DNA of 64,000 nt, taken from assembly GCA_041920565.1 (NCBI GenBank), contig JBHGXS010000068.1, forward strand, positions 91,372 through 155,371, read 5' to 3'. Below, in pieces: positions 44,043 through 53,115 of the stretch. A program made the translations under genes and the position numbers. This DNA is from JAGHKQ01 sp041920565 (GTDB lineage Bacteria; Bacillota; Bacilli; Bacillales; Bacillaceae_G). The number at the start of each line of letters is the position of its first letter. The stretch's first letter is position 1. The notes under the pieces were generated by a model that was not told where the DNA came from, ran no database searches, and saw only the letters and a program-made list of their open reading frames with translations.

Positions 44043-45002
44043 CTAGATGGATAATTCCTGGGACAAGCGATACATGTCCAAATCAATTGTATGCTTTTGC
44101 GCCAATGCTTCGATAATATCATGATCAACAATCTTATTATTTTGAATGCCTACGCAGCGTCCGCCTTTTCCTTCTAACAGAAGTTCTACCGCTCTTGCTC
44201 CTAATCGGCTTGCCAATACGCGGTCAGCTGCGCTTGGAGAGCCTCCGCGCTGTACGTGGCCCAACACCGTTACGCGTGTATCAAAGTTTGTTGCCTCTTG
44301 AATTTTCTTTCCAATATCAATGGCGCTTCCTACACCCTCTGCCACAACAATGATACTATGCTTCTTGCCGCGTTCATGACCGCGTTTTAAACGTGCAATA
44401 ACATCTTCCATATCAAAACCGGCTTCCGGAACTAAAATGGTTTCCGCACCGTCTGCCAAGCCGGCCCATAAAGCGATGTCGCCGGCGTGTCTTCCCATTA
44501 CCTCAATAACATATGTACGTTCATGAGAAGTTGCCGTATCGCGAATTTTATCAATTGCATCGATAACAGTGTTTAATGCTGTATCAAATCCGATGGTAAA
44601 ATCAGTACCAGGAATATCATTATCAATTGTACCCGGAACGCCTACGCAAGGAAAGCCATGTTCTGTTAATTTTTTTGCTCCTTGATAGGAACCATCTCCC
44701 CCAATAACGACAAGACCTTCAATACCAAACTTCTTCAGCTGTTCGATTCCCTTCATTTGACCTTCCAGCGTTTTAAACTCAGGGCATCTCGCTGAATATA
44801 ACATAGTTCCGCCGCGATGAATGATATCACCGACAGATCCTAGTTCCAACTTTTCAATATGACCGGAAATTAATCCTGCATAACCATGGTACACTCCGTA
44901 CACTTCCAGGTTATGATAGATGGCTTTGCGCACTACTGCACGAACAGCAGCATTCATACCTGGTGAATCTCCACCACTAGTAAGAACACCGATTCTTTTC
45001 AT
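44043..45002 (-). CDS. pfkA: 6-phosphofructokinase
   Basis: ATP-dependent phosphorylation of fructose 6-phosphate, the committed step of glycolysis. The 319-residue protein has the family motifs GVLTSGGDSPGMNA at the N terminus, VIGGDGSYQGAKKL at about 100, the catalytic GTIDNDIPGTDFTIGFDTA (about 124-142), and VIEVMGRHAGDIAL. I use the ATG at 45000-45002 (MKRIGVL) with GAGGTG upstream. It is the first gene of pfkA-pyk. Confidence 0.97.
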   Translation of the reverse strand: MKRIGVLTSGGDSPGMNAAVRAVVRKAIYHNLEVYGVYHGYAGLISGHIEKLELGSVGDIIHRGGTMLYSARCPEFKTLEGQMKGIEQLKKFGIEGLVVIGGDGSYQGAKKLTEHGFPCVGVPGTIDNDIPGTDFTIGFDTALNTVIDAIDKIRDTATSHERTYVIEVMGRHAGDIALWAGLADGAETILVPEAGFDMEDVIARLKRGHERGKKHSIIVVAEGVGSAIDIGKKIQEATNFDTRVTVLGHVQRGGSPSAADRVLASRLGARAVELLLEGKGGRCVGIQNNKIVDHDIIEALAQKHTIDLDMYRLSQELSI

Positions 45003-45095
45003 TTGCATTCACCTCAATAGTTTATTTGCCTTATATTAAAATACCATGAAGCACAATGGAAAACAATGTACAACCTGTGTCAATTGAAAAGGGAA

Positions 45096-45130
45096 AAAAC
45101 GTGCATTCTAAAAATAGAACGCACGCTTTC
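45096..45130 (-). terminator. Terminator of accDA
   Basis: Minus strand GTGCGTTCTA, loop, TAGAATGCACGTTTTTT just after the accA stop. Confidence 0.9.
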
Positions 45131-45131
45131 C

Positions 45132-46106
45132 TTATTGTGCCCAAACAGATTCGTTTAAAAACGAAATTTGCCCGATTTGCATATATTTTTTGTAACGCTG
45201 CTCAACAAGCTCCTCTTTTGTCATTCTCTCTAATTGCTCCAGCGATTGGATCAGCACTTTGTCGATGAGCTCCGCTTGCGCTTTCACATCGCGGTGAGCT
45301 CCGCCCTGCACTTCCGGAATGATTTCATCTATGATGCCCAAACGCTTTAAATCATGCGCGGTAATTCCCATTGCTTCTGCAGCCGACTTTGCCAAACTCG
45401 CATCTTTCCAAAGAATGGATGCTGCTCCTTCCGGAGAAATAACGGAATATGTGGAGTTTTCTAGCATATGAATGTAGTTTCCGACTCCAATTCCCAATGC
45501 CCCGCCGCTTCCGCCTTCGCCAATGACGATGCAGATGACCGGAACCGTTAAGCCTGCCATTTCAAATAAGTTGCGGGCAATCGCTTCGCTTTGTCCCCGC
45601 TCTTCGGCGGCCTTTCCTGGATATGCTCCCTTTGTATCGATAAAGCAAATGATGGGACGGTTAAATTTTTCCGCTTGCTTCATTAAACGCAATGCTTTTC
45701 GATACCCTTCCGGATGCGGCATGGCAAAGTTGCGGCGAATGTTTTCTTTTGTATCTTTTCCTCGTTGGTGACCGATGACCGTTACAGGCTTTCCTTTATA
45801 TTTCGCGATGCCCCCAACGATAGCTTGGTCATCTCCGAAAGCACGATCGCCATGACATTCAAAAAAGTCCGTAAACAACTGTTCAATATAATCAAGAGTG
45901 GTAGGTCGTTCTGGATGCCGGGCAATTTGAACACGGTCCCATACCTTCATATTCCCGTAAACCTCTTTCTCCAGATTTTCCAGCTTATGCTCCAATATTT
46001 GAATCTCATTGCTGAAATCAACACTGCTGTTTTTCGTATATTCCTTCAGCTCGGCAATCTTCTTTTTCAACTCAATAATAGGTTTTTCAAATTCTAGTTC
46101 TACCAT
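45132..46106 (-). CDS. accA: Acetyl-CoA carboxylase carboxyltransferase subunit alpha
   Basis: Transfers the carboxyl group from biotin to acetyl-CoA, making malonyl-CoA with AccD. The 324-residue chain has an N-terminal coiled coil (FEKPIIELKKKIAEL), YIEQLFTDFFECHGDRAFGDD and the oxyanion-hole block PVICIVIGEGGSGGALGIGVG. The ATG overlaps the accD stop by seven bases, indicating tight coupling for equal subunit production. Confidence 0.96.
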   Translation of the reverse strand: MVELEFEKPIIELKKKIAELKEYTKNSSVDFSNEIQILEHKLENLEKEVYGNMKVWDRVQIARHPERPTTLDYIEQLFTDFFECHGDRAFGDDQAIVGGIAKYKGKPVTVIGHQRGKDTKENIRRNFAMPHPEGYRKALRLMKQAEKFNRPIICFIDTKGAYPGKAAEERGQSEAIARNLFEMAGLTVPVICIVIGEGGSGGALGIGVGNYIHMLENSTYSVISPEGAASILWKDASLAKSAAEAMGITAHDLKRLGIIDEIIPEVQGGAHRDVKAQAELIDKVLIQSLEQLERMTKEELVEQRYKKYMQIGQISFLNESVWAQ

Positions 46107-46960
46107 GCGTTATGCCCCCCTTGATGTATTTCAAGAATGGTGCTAAGCTTCTCTTTCATCTCCAAACGGTTAATCACGGCATCCAATTGCCCATGCTGAA
46201 GAAGAAATTCTGCTGTTTGGAAATCTTCCGGTAACTCTTCGCGAACCGTTTGTTCAATTACACGCCGTCCAGCAAAGCCGATTAAAGCTCCCGGTTCTGC
46301 TAAATTATAATCTCCTAAAGAAGCAAAGCTTGCAGACACGCCGCCCGTTGTCGGATGAGTCATAATAGAAATGATTAAGCCGCCTTCATTGCTGAACCGC
46401 TTTAAAGCAACGCTTGTTTTCGCCATTTGCATTAAGCTTAGAACGCCTTCTTGCATTCTGGCGCCGCCGGAAGCTGTGAAAATAAGAAACGGCACCTTCA
46501 TCTCTCTCGCTTTTTCAACAGCGCGGGCAATTTTTTCTCCAACGACAGAGCCCATGCTTCCCATGCGGAAACGGGAATCCATTACTGCCACAACCACCAG
46601 CATACCGTTGATAGTTCCTTCGCCTGTTACGATTGCTTCGTTTATATTTGTTTTTTTGCGGTCGCTCTCAAGTTTCTCTTCATAATCCGGGAAATTCAGC
46701 GGATTTAAGGAAATCATCTCTTTGTCGTATTCAAGAAATGTATTTTCATCTAATAAACTCTCAATTCTTTCATATGCGTTCATCGGGTGATGATACCCGC
46801 AATTGACACATACTTTCATGTTCTTTAAGAGTTCTTTTGTATACATGATTTTTTTGCAGCCCATGCATTTCGTCATGACACCTTCCGGTACGTCTTTTCT
46901 CACTTGCTCTGAAGGAATTGCGGCATATTTCTTTTTCTTAACGAACAAATCTCTTAGCAC
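46100..46960 (-). CDS. accD: Acetyl-CoA carboxylase carboxyltransferase subunit beta
   Basis: Beta chain of the carboxyltransferase. The zinc finger is at Cys32, Cys35, Cys51 and Cys54 (CMGC, CVNCGY), followed by the crotonase-like core: FLIFTASGGARMQEGVLSLMQ at about 160-180 and THPTTGGVSASFASLGD near 204. The GTG at 46958-46960 has AGGAGG seven bases upstream. The 286-residue length is normal. It precedes accA. Confidence 0.96.
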   Translation of the reverse strand: MLRDLFVKKKKYAAIPSEQVRKDVPEGVMTKCMGCKKIMYTKELLKNMKVCVNCGYHHPMNAYERIESLLDENTFLEYDKEMISLNPLNFPDYEEKLESDRKKTNINEAIVTGEGTINGMLVVVAVMDSRFRMGSMGSVVGEKIARAVEKAREMKVPFLIFTASGGARMQEGVLSLMQMAKTSVALKRFSNEGGLIISIMTHPTTGGVSASFASLGDYNLAEPGALIGFAGRRVIEQTVREELPEDFQTAEFLLQHGQLDAVINRLEMKEKLSTILEIHQGGHNAW

Positions 46961-47063
46961 GTTGACCCCTCCTTTAGGTGATAGCCAGAAAATCCGGATA
47001 GCTTTCAGCTGAGCCGGCCTAAGCAGACTCCATTTTCTTATCCGTTAAAATACAGGTTGACCT

Positions 47064-47091
47064 GCTTGTCTGCAAGTCAACCATCCATCTG
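47064..47091. promoter_or_regulatory. 28-base palindrome upstream of accDA
   Basis: Arms GGTTGAC and GTCAACC, extended inward by TGC/GCA, enclose a six-base loop. It lies about 100 bases before accD and about 50 after the GntR gene. It lacks a convincing T-run, so it may be an operator or an mRNA structure rather than a terminator. Confidence 0.45.
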
Positions 47092-47139
47092 CTACTTTAA
47101 TCGTTCCGAAGCAGAAAATTTGTCATATTCTGTCGTCTT

Positions 47140-47772
47140 TTACTCCGGCACTATTTTTTCTGTTAACACGTTATATATGGCAATAGCCTCTGTCTCATTC
47201 TTCTTTTCTATCGCACTATAAATATTCCAATATTCATTCTTATTTTCTATTTCAAAGCGATATGGCAAGGAAGAAAAGTAATCGTTTGCGATAGCCCAGA
47301 TTCGGTATAACAAATAGTTTTGCGTCTGTTCTACCGCTTTTGCAAAAAAGATTGTATGAAAATCGGCAGCGGATGAATCCTTGTATGAAAACAAATCTTT
47401 CAATTCTTGCAAGGCTTCTGCATTGCCGCTCTCACACAAAAGACGAAGAGCATCTTTTTCGAGCAAGAGCTTTGTTTGCAGCAAGTCTTTTTTCGTTTTC
47501 TCGTCTTGCAGCAAAAACGTTCCGATTAACTGCACCAAGCCATGCTCGTAAAAGTTTTTAATAAATGTGCCTTCGCCGCGGCGCGTTTCAATCAAACCGA
47601 GCAATTCCAAAGCTCGCAGCGCTTCTCGTACGGAAGAGCGTCCGACGCCGAGCCGAGAGCTTAACTCCCGTTCAGACGGCAATTTATCTCCCGCTTCTAA
47701 TCCGTCTTCCGCAATGATTGCGCGAATCTTATTTACAATTTCGAGATATACTTTCGATTGTGCATCCGTCAA
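47140..47772 (-). CDS. GntR (FadR-subfamily) transcriptional regulator
   Basis: A 210-residue regulator with the winged helix at about 10-75: LEAGDKLPSERELSSRLGVGRSSVREALRALE spans residues 26-57, then GEGTFIKN. The C-terminal part (about 80-210) is all-helical and shorter than the classical FCD ligand domain. The TTG start at 47770-47772 is preceded by GAGGA. It follows the malic enzyme gene by ten bases, so the two are co-transcribed. A TGGT-nnn-ACCA-type palindrome in the promoter of that operon makes autoregulation by this protein likely (inference). Confidence 0.85.
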   Translation of the reverse strand: MTDAQSKVYLEIVNKIRAIIAEDGLEAGDKLPSERELSSRLGVGRSSVREALRALELLGLIETRRGEGTFIKNFYEHGLVQLIGTFLLQDEKTKKDLLQTKLLLEKDALRLLCESGNAEALQELKDLFSYKDSSAADFHTIFFAKAVEQTQNYLLYRIWAIANDYFSSLPYRFEIENKNEYWNIYSAIEKKNETEAIAIYNVLTEKIVPE

Positions 47773-47782
47773 TGAGCATTCC

Positions 47783-49024
47783 TCACTTATCCTGTCCGAT
47801 AGTCGCTAATCTTCTTGTTTTTTCCGCTACTTCATTCGGGTCTACTTGACGGCGCGCTACTCCCGTTTCCATTGCTGCTTTCGCCACATATGCAGCTACT
47901 TGCGGAGCGACACGAGCATCAAATGGAGCCGGAATGATGTAATCCGGGCTTAATTCTTCTTCTGTTACAAGCTCTGCGATGGCTTGTACAGCCGCAATTT
48001 TCATTTCTTCATTGATTTGCGTTGCATGTACATCCAGCGCGCCGCGGAAAATACCTGGGAACGCCAATACGTTGTTTACTTGGTTCGGGAAGTCGGAACG
48101 TCCCGTACCAACCACTGCTGCTCCCGCTTCTTTCGCCTCTTCCGGCATAATTTCCGGAACCGGATTCGCCATTGCAAAGATGATGGCATTTTCATTCATC
48201 GAGCGCACCATTTCTTTCGTTAACGCTCCTTCTACAGAAACACCGATGAATACGTCGGCTCCTTTAATGACGTCTTCTAATGAACCTTTTGTTCTGTTGC
48301 GGTTTGTATATTTGGCAACTTCGTCTTTTACAGCGTTCATGCCTACTGGCCGGCCTTCATAAATAGCACCTTTTGTATCGCACATGATGATGTCGCGCAC
48401 CCCATAGCGGTATAGAAGCTTGATGATGGCGATGCCGGCAGCCCCTGCTCCGTTTGCCACCACTTTAATTTGCGACATTTTTTTGCCGACGATTTTTAAC
48501 GCGTTTACTAACCCTGCCACTGTTACGATCGCTGTACCGTGCTGATCGTCGTGGAATACAGGGATGTTCGTTTCTTTCTTCAGGCGTTCTTCGATGATAA
48601 AGCAGTTCGGCGCCGCAATATCTTCAAGGTTTACACCGCCGAACGTCGGCTCTAATAGTTTTACTGTTTCTACAATCTTATCCACATCATTTGTTTTTAG
48701 CGCCAGCGGGAACGCATCTACGCCCGCAAAACTCTTGAATAAGACCGCTTTTCCTTCCATAACAGGCAGCGAAGCTTCCGGACCGATATTTCCCAATCCA
48801 AGCACTGCCGTTCCATCTGTTACAACTGCTACCATGTTGCCCTTCATTGTATATTCATATACTTTGCTTTTATCGTCGTAAATGACTTTACAAGGTTCAG
48901 CTACTCCGGGAGAATATGCAAGACTTAAGTCTTTCGCATTTTCTACCTTTACCTTTGATACAGTTTCCAGTTTTCCTTGATTTACTCTGTGCATATGAAG
49001 TGCTTCTTCACGAAGTGTTGACAA
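47783..49024 (-). CDS. ytsJ: Malic enzyme (YtsJ-like)
   Basis: Oxidative decarboxylation of malate to pyruvate. The 413-residue protein is the short bacterial type: LSLAYSPGVAEPCK at about 36, VTDGTAVLGLGNIGPEAS and PVMEGKAVLFKSFAGVDAF at about 70-105, FHDDQHGTAIV near 155, then the nucleotide-binding VVANGAGAAGIAIIKL near 187. The TTG at 49022-49024 lies ten bases after GGAG; the frame from 49042 runs through that site. B. subtilis YtsJ prefers NADP; coenzyme preference here is not deduced. It is in an operon with the GntR gene. Confidence 0.92.
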   Translation of the reverse strand: MSTLREEALHMHRVNQGKLETVSKVKVENAKDLSLAYSPGVAEPCKVIYDDKSKVYEYTMKGNMVAVVTDGTAVLGLGNIGPEASLPVMEGKAVLFKSFAGVDAFPLALKTNDVDKIVETVKLLEPTFGGVNLEDIAAPNCFIIEERLKKETNIPVFHDDQHGTAIVTVAGLVNALKIVGKKMSQIKVVANGAGAAGIAIIKLLYRYGVRDIIMCDTKGAIYEGRPVGMNAVKDEVAKYTNRNRTKGSLEDVIKGADVFIGVSVEGALTKEMVRSMNENAIIFAMANPVPEIMPEEAKEAGAAVVGTGRSDFPNQVNNVLAFPGIFRGALDVHATQINEEMKIAAVQAIAELVTEEELSPDYIIPAPFDARVAPQVAAYVAKAAMETGVARRQVDPNEVAEKTRRLATIGQDK

Positions 49025-49073
49025 AACGTTCACTCTCCTCAAACTTTCTCATGCTGCATTCTTCTCCACATGA

Positions 49074-49086
49074 GTGGTCTGACCAC
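49074..49086. promoter_or_regulatory. GntR/FadR-type operator before malic enzyme
   Basis: GTGGTCTGACCAC is a perfect palindrome around a central base and fits the FadR-subfamily pattern TnGTnnnACnA. It begins about seven bases downstream of the predicted transcription start. Confidence 0.65.
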
Positions 49087-49099
49087 AAGTGCTACTATT

Positions 49100-49128
49100 A
49101 CTATATAGAGAATGCAGAAAAAAGTCTA
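49100..49128 (-). promoter_or_regulatory. Promoter of the malic enzyme-GntR operon
   Basis: Minus strand TAGACT (49123-49128), 17 bases, TATAGT (49100-49105). The -35 box is weak. Confidence 0.55.
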
Positions 49129-49138
49129 TCCTATTTTT

Positions 49139-49187
49139 AAAGAAAACTTGGCTAGCGCCTCTGGTGTACAGGCGATTGCCTAGTTGC
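49139..49187 (-). repeat. Dispersed hairpin repeat, family B, copy 2 (dnaE stop and terminator)
   Basis: Matches 36013-36065 in inverse orientation: AAAGAAAACTTGGCTAGCG on one side and CGATTGCCTAGTTGC on the other. The arms 49150-49159 and 49171-49180 pair. Read on the minus strand, the element contains the dnaE stop codon TAG (in GCAACTAG) and then a hairpin followed by AAGTTTTCTTT, so it probably also ends dnaE transcription. Confidence 0.8.
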
Positions 49188-52100
49188 CCTTTAAAACAAC
49201 ATTTTCTTCTCCTGCTAATTCTTTCAAGTTCTGTAAGCAGCCATGGACGGGATGAATGCAAAAGCTCCTTGCTAATTGTACCATTTTGTGCTCTTTTTCA
49301 TAATAAATAAATACTTTGGCATAACCAGGATATTGAAATAATGTTTTTGTAACGGATTTCAGCAAGCCTTTGTCATATTCAGAAGGCAGTTTAATATATA
49401 CGGATTTTGTTTTATCCGCTTCGTACTCTTCTGCCTTATCCACCGGATAGATGCCATTTATAATAAATTGGCTTGTATTGTTTCGTTCCGCAACCGTCCC
49501 TTCTGCCAGAACGATTGCTCCCTCTGCCGCAAAAGATGAGAAGGAAAGATAGCTCTCCGGAAAAAGCACAGCTTCCATCTCCCCGCTTTCGTCACATATC
49601 GTTAGAAATGCCATCTTCTGCAGCTTTTTTGTCCGAATGACCCGGCAGCTACTTATATAAACGATGGACCGTATGATCTTTTGCTTCTTTTCAGCCGCTT
49701 CTGATAATGTCGGAATCCCGGTTTCCTTTGCAAGCGGACGATACGGGCTTGTCGGATAACCGGAAAGATACAACCCCAATGCTTCTTTTTCCAGATTCAG
49801 CTTTTCAAGTAAACCAAGAGGCGCCATTTCCACATAGTCGGGCTTTGGAATAATATCGTCTAAAAACATATCCATTTGACCGTCTTCATCCGGTCTCACA
49901 AGCTCCGCATATTCAAAAGCCGCATCGATGCTCGCTAACAGCGACGCGCGATCTTGCCCGAATTCATCAAAGCAGCCTGCACAAATCAGTGCTTCTAATG
50001 TTCGTCTTGTCAGGGATTTCGATGGGATGCGGACACAAAAATCAAACAAATCCGTAAATTGTTTGTTATTCCGTTCATTTATAATGTCCTTCACCGTCGC
50101 AGTTCCGATACTCCGAATGGCAAGAAGGCTGTAGCGAATTTTTTCCCCTTCTGCCATAAATCGGTAACCGCTTTTTGTAATGGAAGGCGGCAATATAGAA
50201 ATCCCTTTTCGATGTGCTTCCTGAATATAGGAAACGATTTTATCTTCGTTTCCTATTACGCTTGAAAGCAATGCAGCCGTAAACTCAATTGGATAATTCG
50301 CTTTCAAATAAGCGAGCTGGTAAGCAATCATGCTATAGGCAACCGCGTGGCTTCGGTTGAACCCGTAATTGGCAAAACGCACGATTAAATCATATACTTC
50401 ATGAGCGGCTTGTTGCTCGTACCCATTTTGCAAACATCCTTTTACAAAGTGCTCCCGTTCGCTGTCAAGCACCTCTTTTTTCTTCTTGCTTACCGCTCTT
50501 CGCAGCATATCTGCTTCCCCGAGCGAAAATCCCGCCATCTTCGAGGCAATTTGCATAATTTGCTCTTGATAGATGATGACACCGTATGTTTTTTGTAAAA
50601 TAGTCTCCAAATCCGGATGAGGATATCGAACGGTTCTCTTTCCATGCTTCGATTCTATATAGACCGGGATTTGCTCCATCGGTCCCGGACGATACAAGGC
50701 GTTAACGGCAACGATATCTTCGAATTCTGTCGGTTTCAGCTGCCTTAGCACCTTTCTCATCCCTGCCGATTCGAGCTGGAATATTCCTGTTGTGTCTCCT
50801 TTGCCTAACAATGCAAAGGTTTTAGCGTCATTAAGCGGCAAATTGCGAAGATCCAGCTTATCTTTTATGGAATTCCGTATGTTCTCAAGCAACGTCAGGT
50901 TGCGCAGGCCGAGAAAGTCCATCTTCAGCAAGCCGAGCTCCTCTAATGCTTCTGCAGGATACTGGGTCAAAAATACTTCATGATGCCCTTCTTGAATCGG
51001 CACAAGGTCCGTGAGCGGGGAACCGCTGATAATGACTCCTGCCGCATGAATGGACGTATGGCGCGGCAGTCCTTCTACCTGCAAGGCAATGCGGAAGACC
51101 TTTTCATACAAGGAATTGTGCTGGATATGCTCTTGTAAAAGGGGGGATTCCTTGTATGCTTCCTGCAGCGTTATGCCAATGCGGGGCGGAATAAGACGGG
51201 CGAACGTCTCCATTTCCCGTTGAGTTAACCCCATCACCCGCCCTACATCACGGACAGCCGCCTTTGCCGCCAACGTACCGAACGTCACGATTTGAGCCAC
51301 ATGCAATTGACCATATTTATTCGCCACATATTGAATGATTTCATCCCGGCTAATGTCCGGAAAATCAATATCAATATCCGGCATAGTAATACGCTCAGGA
51401 TTTAAAAACCGCTCAAACAACAGATCATATTGCAGCGGGTCAATATCGGTGATTTCCAATACATAAGCCACCAGCGATCCAGCCGCCGATCCGCGCCCCG
51501 GTCCCGTTAAAATATGACGCTCGTGCGCATACTTCATAAAATCCCAGACGATAAGGAAATAATCACTGAATTTCATCCGCTTAATAACAGCCAGTTCATG
51601 CTGCAATCGCTGTAAGTGTATCTCTTTTATTTCCCCATATCTCTTCTGTAATCCTTCCTTACAAAGACGCTCTAAAAATTCTTCAGACGTTTCTTCTGTA
51701 GGAACAGGATATTTCGGCAATTGCGTCTGACCGAATGGAATGTCTACATTACATTCCTCGGCAATTGTCTTCGTACGTTCAAGCGCTTCCGGCAAGTACG
51801 AAAAGAGCTCCTCCATTTCCGCAGCTTCTTTTAGGTAATATTCGTCTGTATGTAAACGAGGGCGGTCCTCATCGGAAAGCTTTGTTCCATGGCCGATGGA
51901 CAATAAGCATTCGTGAACAAGGGCATCTTGTTTATGGATATATCGCACGTCGTTGGTGACAGTGAGGGGAATATCGTTCTCTTCGCTTAGCTTCACCAGC
52001 TTTGCGTTCACAAGTTTTTCTTCTCTCACATTATGGTTTTGCACGCTGAGATAGAAGTCAGAGAACATTTGTTGATACTGCCTGGCATACAGTTGCGCTT

Positions 52101-52524
52101 CTTCTTCCTTGTTAAAAAGCAGGCATTGCTCGATTTCCCCTTCAATTCCCGGCGTGATTGCAATAATGTCTTCTGCATAATGAGCCAGCCATTTTTTTGG
52201 AATGCCTTCTTTTGATTTTGTTGCGATACTGCTGGCAATTTTAATTAAGTTTTGATATCCTTTGTTGGTTTTTGCCAACAAAACAAGCGGATAAGCCGCT
52301 TGTTCCTCTTCGTTCCAAACGGAAGCCGTTAATCCGATGATCGGCTTAATCCCTTCTTTTTGACATGCCTTATAAAACGGGATAACGCCGTACATAACAT
52401 TTTCGTCGGTGATGGCAAGCGCCTGAAATCCAAGTTCTTTCGCTTGTCTGACAAGCGGGTCGATTCGGCATGCACTATTCAGCAAGCTGAACGCAGATTG
52501 CACCTGCAAGTGTACAAAGTTCAC
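49180..52524 (-). CDS. dnaE: DNA polymerase III alpha subunit DnaE
   Basis: The second replicative polymerase of Bacillota; it extends RNA primers before PolC takes over. From the GTG at 52522-52524 the protein has 1114 residues, as in B. subtilis. Parts: PHP domain at the N terminus (FVHLQVQSAFSLLNSACR, ALAITDENVMYG), polymerase core with GPGRGSAAGSLVAY at about 335 and the catalytic MPDIDIDFPD at about 380, the HTSIHAAGVIIS block, a helix-hairpin-helix region at about 790-880 and an OB fold at about 950-1030. GGAGG lies eight bases before the GTG; the longer frame to 52602 overlaps it. Its last codons and stop lie in a dispersed hairpin repeat. Confidence 0.95.
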   Translation of the reverse strand: MNFVHLQVQSAFSLLNSACRIDPLVRQAKELGFQALAITDENVMYGVIPFYKACQKEGIKPIIGLTASVWNEEEQAAYPLVLLAKTNKGYQNLIKIASSIATKSKEGIPKKWLAHYAEDIIAITPGIEGEIEQCLLFNKEEEAQLYARQYQQMFSDFYLSVQNHNVREEKLVNAKLVKLSEENDIPLTVTNDVRYIHKQDALVHECLLSIGHGTKLSDEDRPRLHTDEYYLKEAAEMEELFSYLPEALERTKTIAEECNVDIPFGQTQLPKYPVPTEETSEEFLERLCKEGLQKRYGEIKEIHLQRLQHELAVIKRMKFSDYFLIVWDFMKYAHERHILTGPGRGSAAGSLVAYVLEITDIDPLQYDLLFERFLNPERITMPDIDIDFPDISRDEIIQYVANKYGQLHVAQIVTFGTLAAKAAVRDVGRVMGLTQREMETFARLIPPRIGITLQEAYKESPLLQEHIQHNSLYEKVFRIALQVEGLPRHTSIHAAGVIISGSPLTDLVPIQEGHHEVFLTQYPAEALEELGLLKMDFLGLRNLTLLENIRNSIKDKLDLRNLPLNDAKTFALLGKGDTTGIFQLESAGMRKVLRQLKPTEFEDIVAVNALYRPGPMEQIPVYIESKHGKRTVRYPHPDLETILQKTYGVIIYQEQIMQIASKMAGFSLGEADMLRRAVSKKKKEVLDSEREHFVKGCLQNGYEQQAAHEVYDLIVRFANYGFNRSHAVAYSMIAYQLAYLKANYPIEFTAALLSSVIGNEDKIVSYIQEAHRKGISILPPSITKSGYRFMAEGEKIRYSLLAIRSIGTATVKDIINERNNKQFTDLFDFCVRIPSKSLTRRTLEALICAGCFDEFGQDRASLLASIDAAFEYAELVRPDEDGQMDMFLDDIIPKPDYVEMAPLGLLEKLNLEKEALGLYLSGYPTSPYRPLAKETGIPTLSEAAEKKQKIIRSIVYISSCRVIRTKKLQKMAFLTICDESGEMEAVLFPESYLSFSSFAAEGAIVLAEGTVAERNNTSQFIINGIYPVDKAEEYEADKTKSVYIKLPSEYDKGLLKSVTKTLFQYPGYAKVFIYYEKEHKMVQLARSFCIHPVHGCLQNLKELAGEENVVLKGN

Positions 52525-52779
52525 TGTTCCGCCCTCCTTTTTTAATAGTCTTGTTCCTTTCATAAAAACACTCTTATACCTTTTTAATTCATGAAAATTC
52601 ATACCTTCGTCAGCTGGTTGAAAATACTCCAGACCCTTTAATACAGCACCCTCATCTCAGGCTATTAAATAATATTATAATACAAACTCGCGCCTCCATT
52701 ATATTGGATGAAACTGCTGCAAATCAAAACATACTGTTTTTTGTTTGTCCATATATATAGGGATGAGAGGGGGATTATC

Positions 52780-53115
52780 GTGGAAGTGAAGCAAAGTTTT
52801 TTTTCGCTGCTCATTACGAGCTACTTTATTGCGTTCGGCGTTATGCTCGGCGGTTCTTTAATCGGCGGAATCGGTTCATTTTTAGCGGGAGAACCTCCCC
52901 TGACCATGATTAAACGTTTTTCCAACAGCTTGCGTATTTGGGCGTTGATAGCGGCAATCGGCGGGACATTCGATACCTTTTACAGCTTTGAACGCGGGAT
53001 TTTCCAAGGGGAAACGAAAGATATCGTAAAGCAAATTCTTCTTATCCTATTTGCCATGGGCGGCACCCAAACCGGACTTATCATCATCAAATGGCTGACA
53101 CAGGAGCATGTGTAA
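52780..53115 (+). CDS. ytrH: Sporulation membrane protein YtrH
   Basis: A 111-residue mother-cell membrane protein of the YtrH family, needed for normal spore formation in B. subtilis. Three hydrophobic spans are visible (SYFIAFGVMLGGSLIGGIGSF cut at about 13-33; a central ALIAAIGGTFDTFYSFERG at about 56; and ILLILFAMGGTQTGLIIIKW near the end). The GTG at 52780 has GAGGGGG upstream; a longer frame from 52708 precedes that site. A CATATATA element upstream could be a sigma-E -10 box, but this is weak. The stop directly abuts the ytrI start. Confidence 0.9.
   Translation: MEVKQSFFSLLITSYFIAFGVMLGGSLIGGIGSFLAGEPPLTMIKRFSNSLRIWALIAAIGGTFDTFYSFERGIFQGETKDIVKQILLILFAMGGTQTGLIIIKWLTQEHV

Noticed and set aside
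52525..52602. 26-codon N-terminal extension of DnaE
   Set aside because: A GGAGG site lies within it, eight bases before the GTG that aligns with the start of B. subtilis DnaE.
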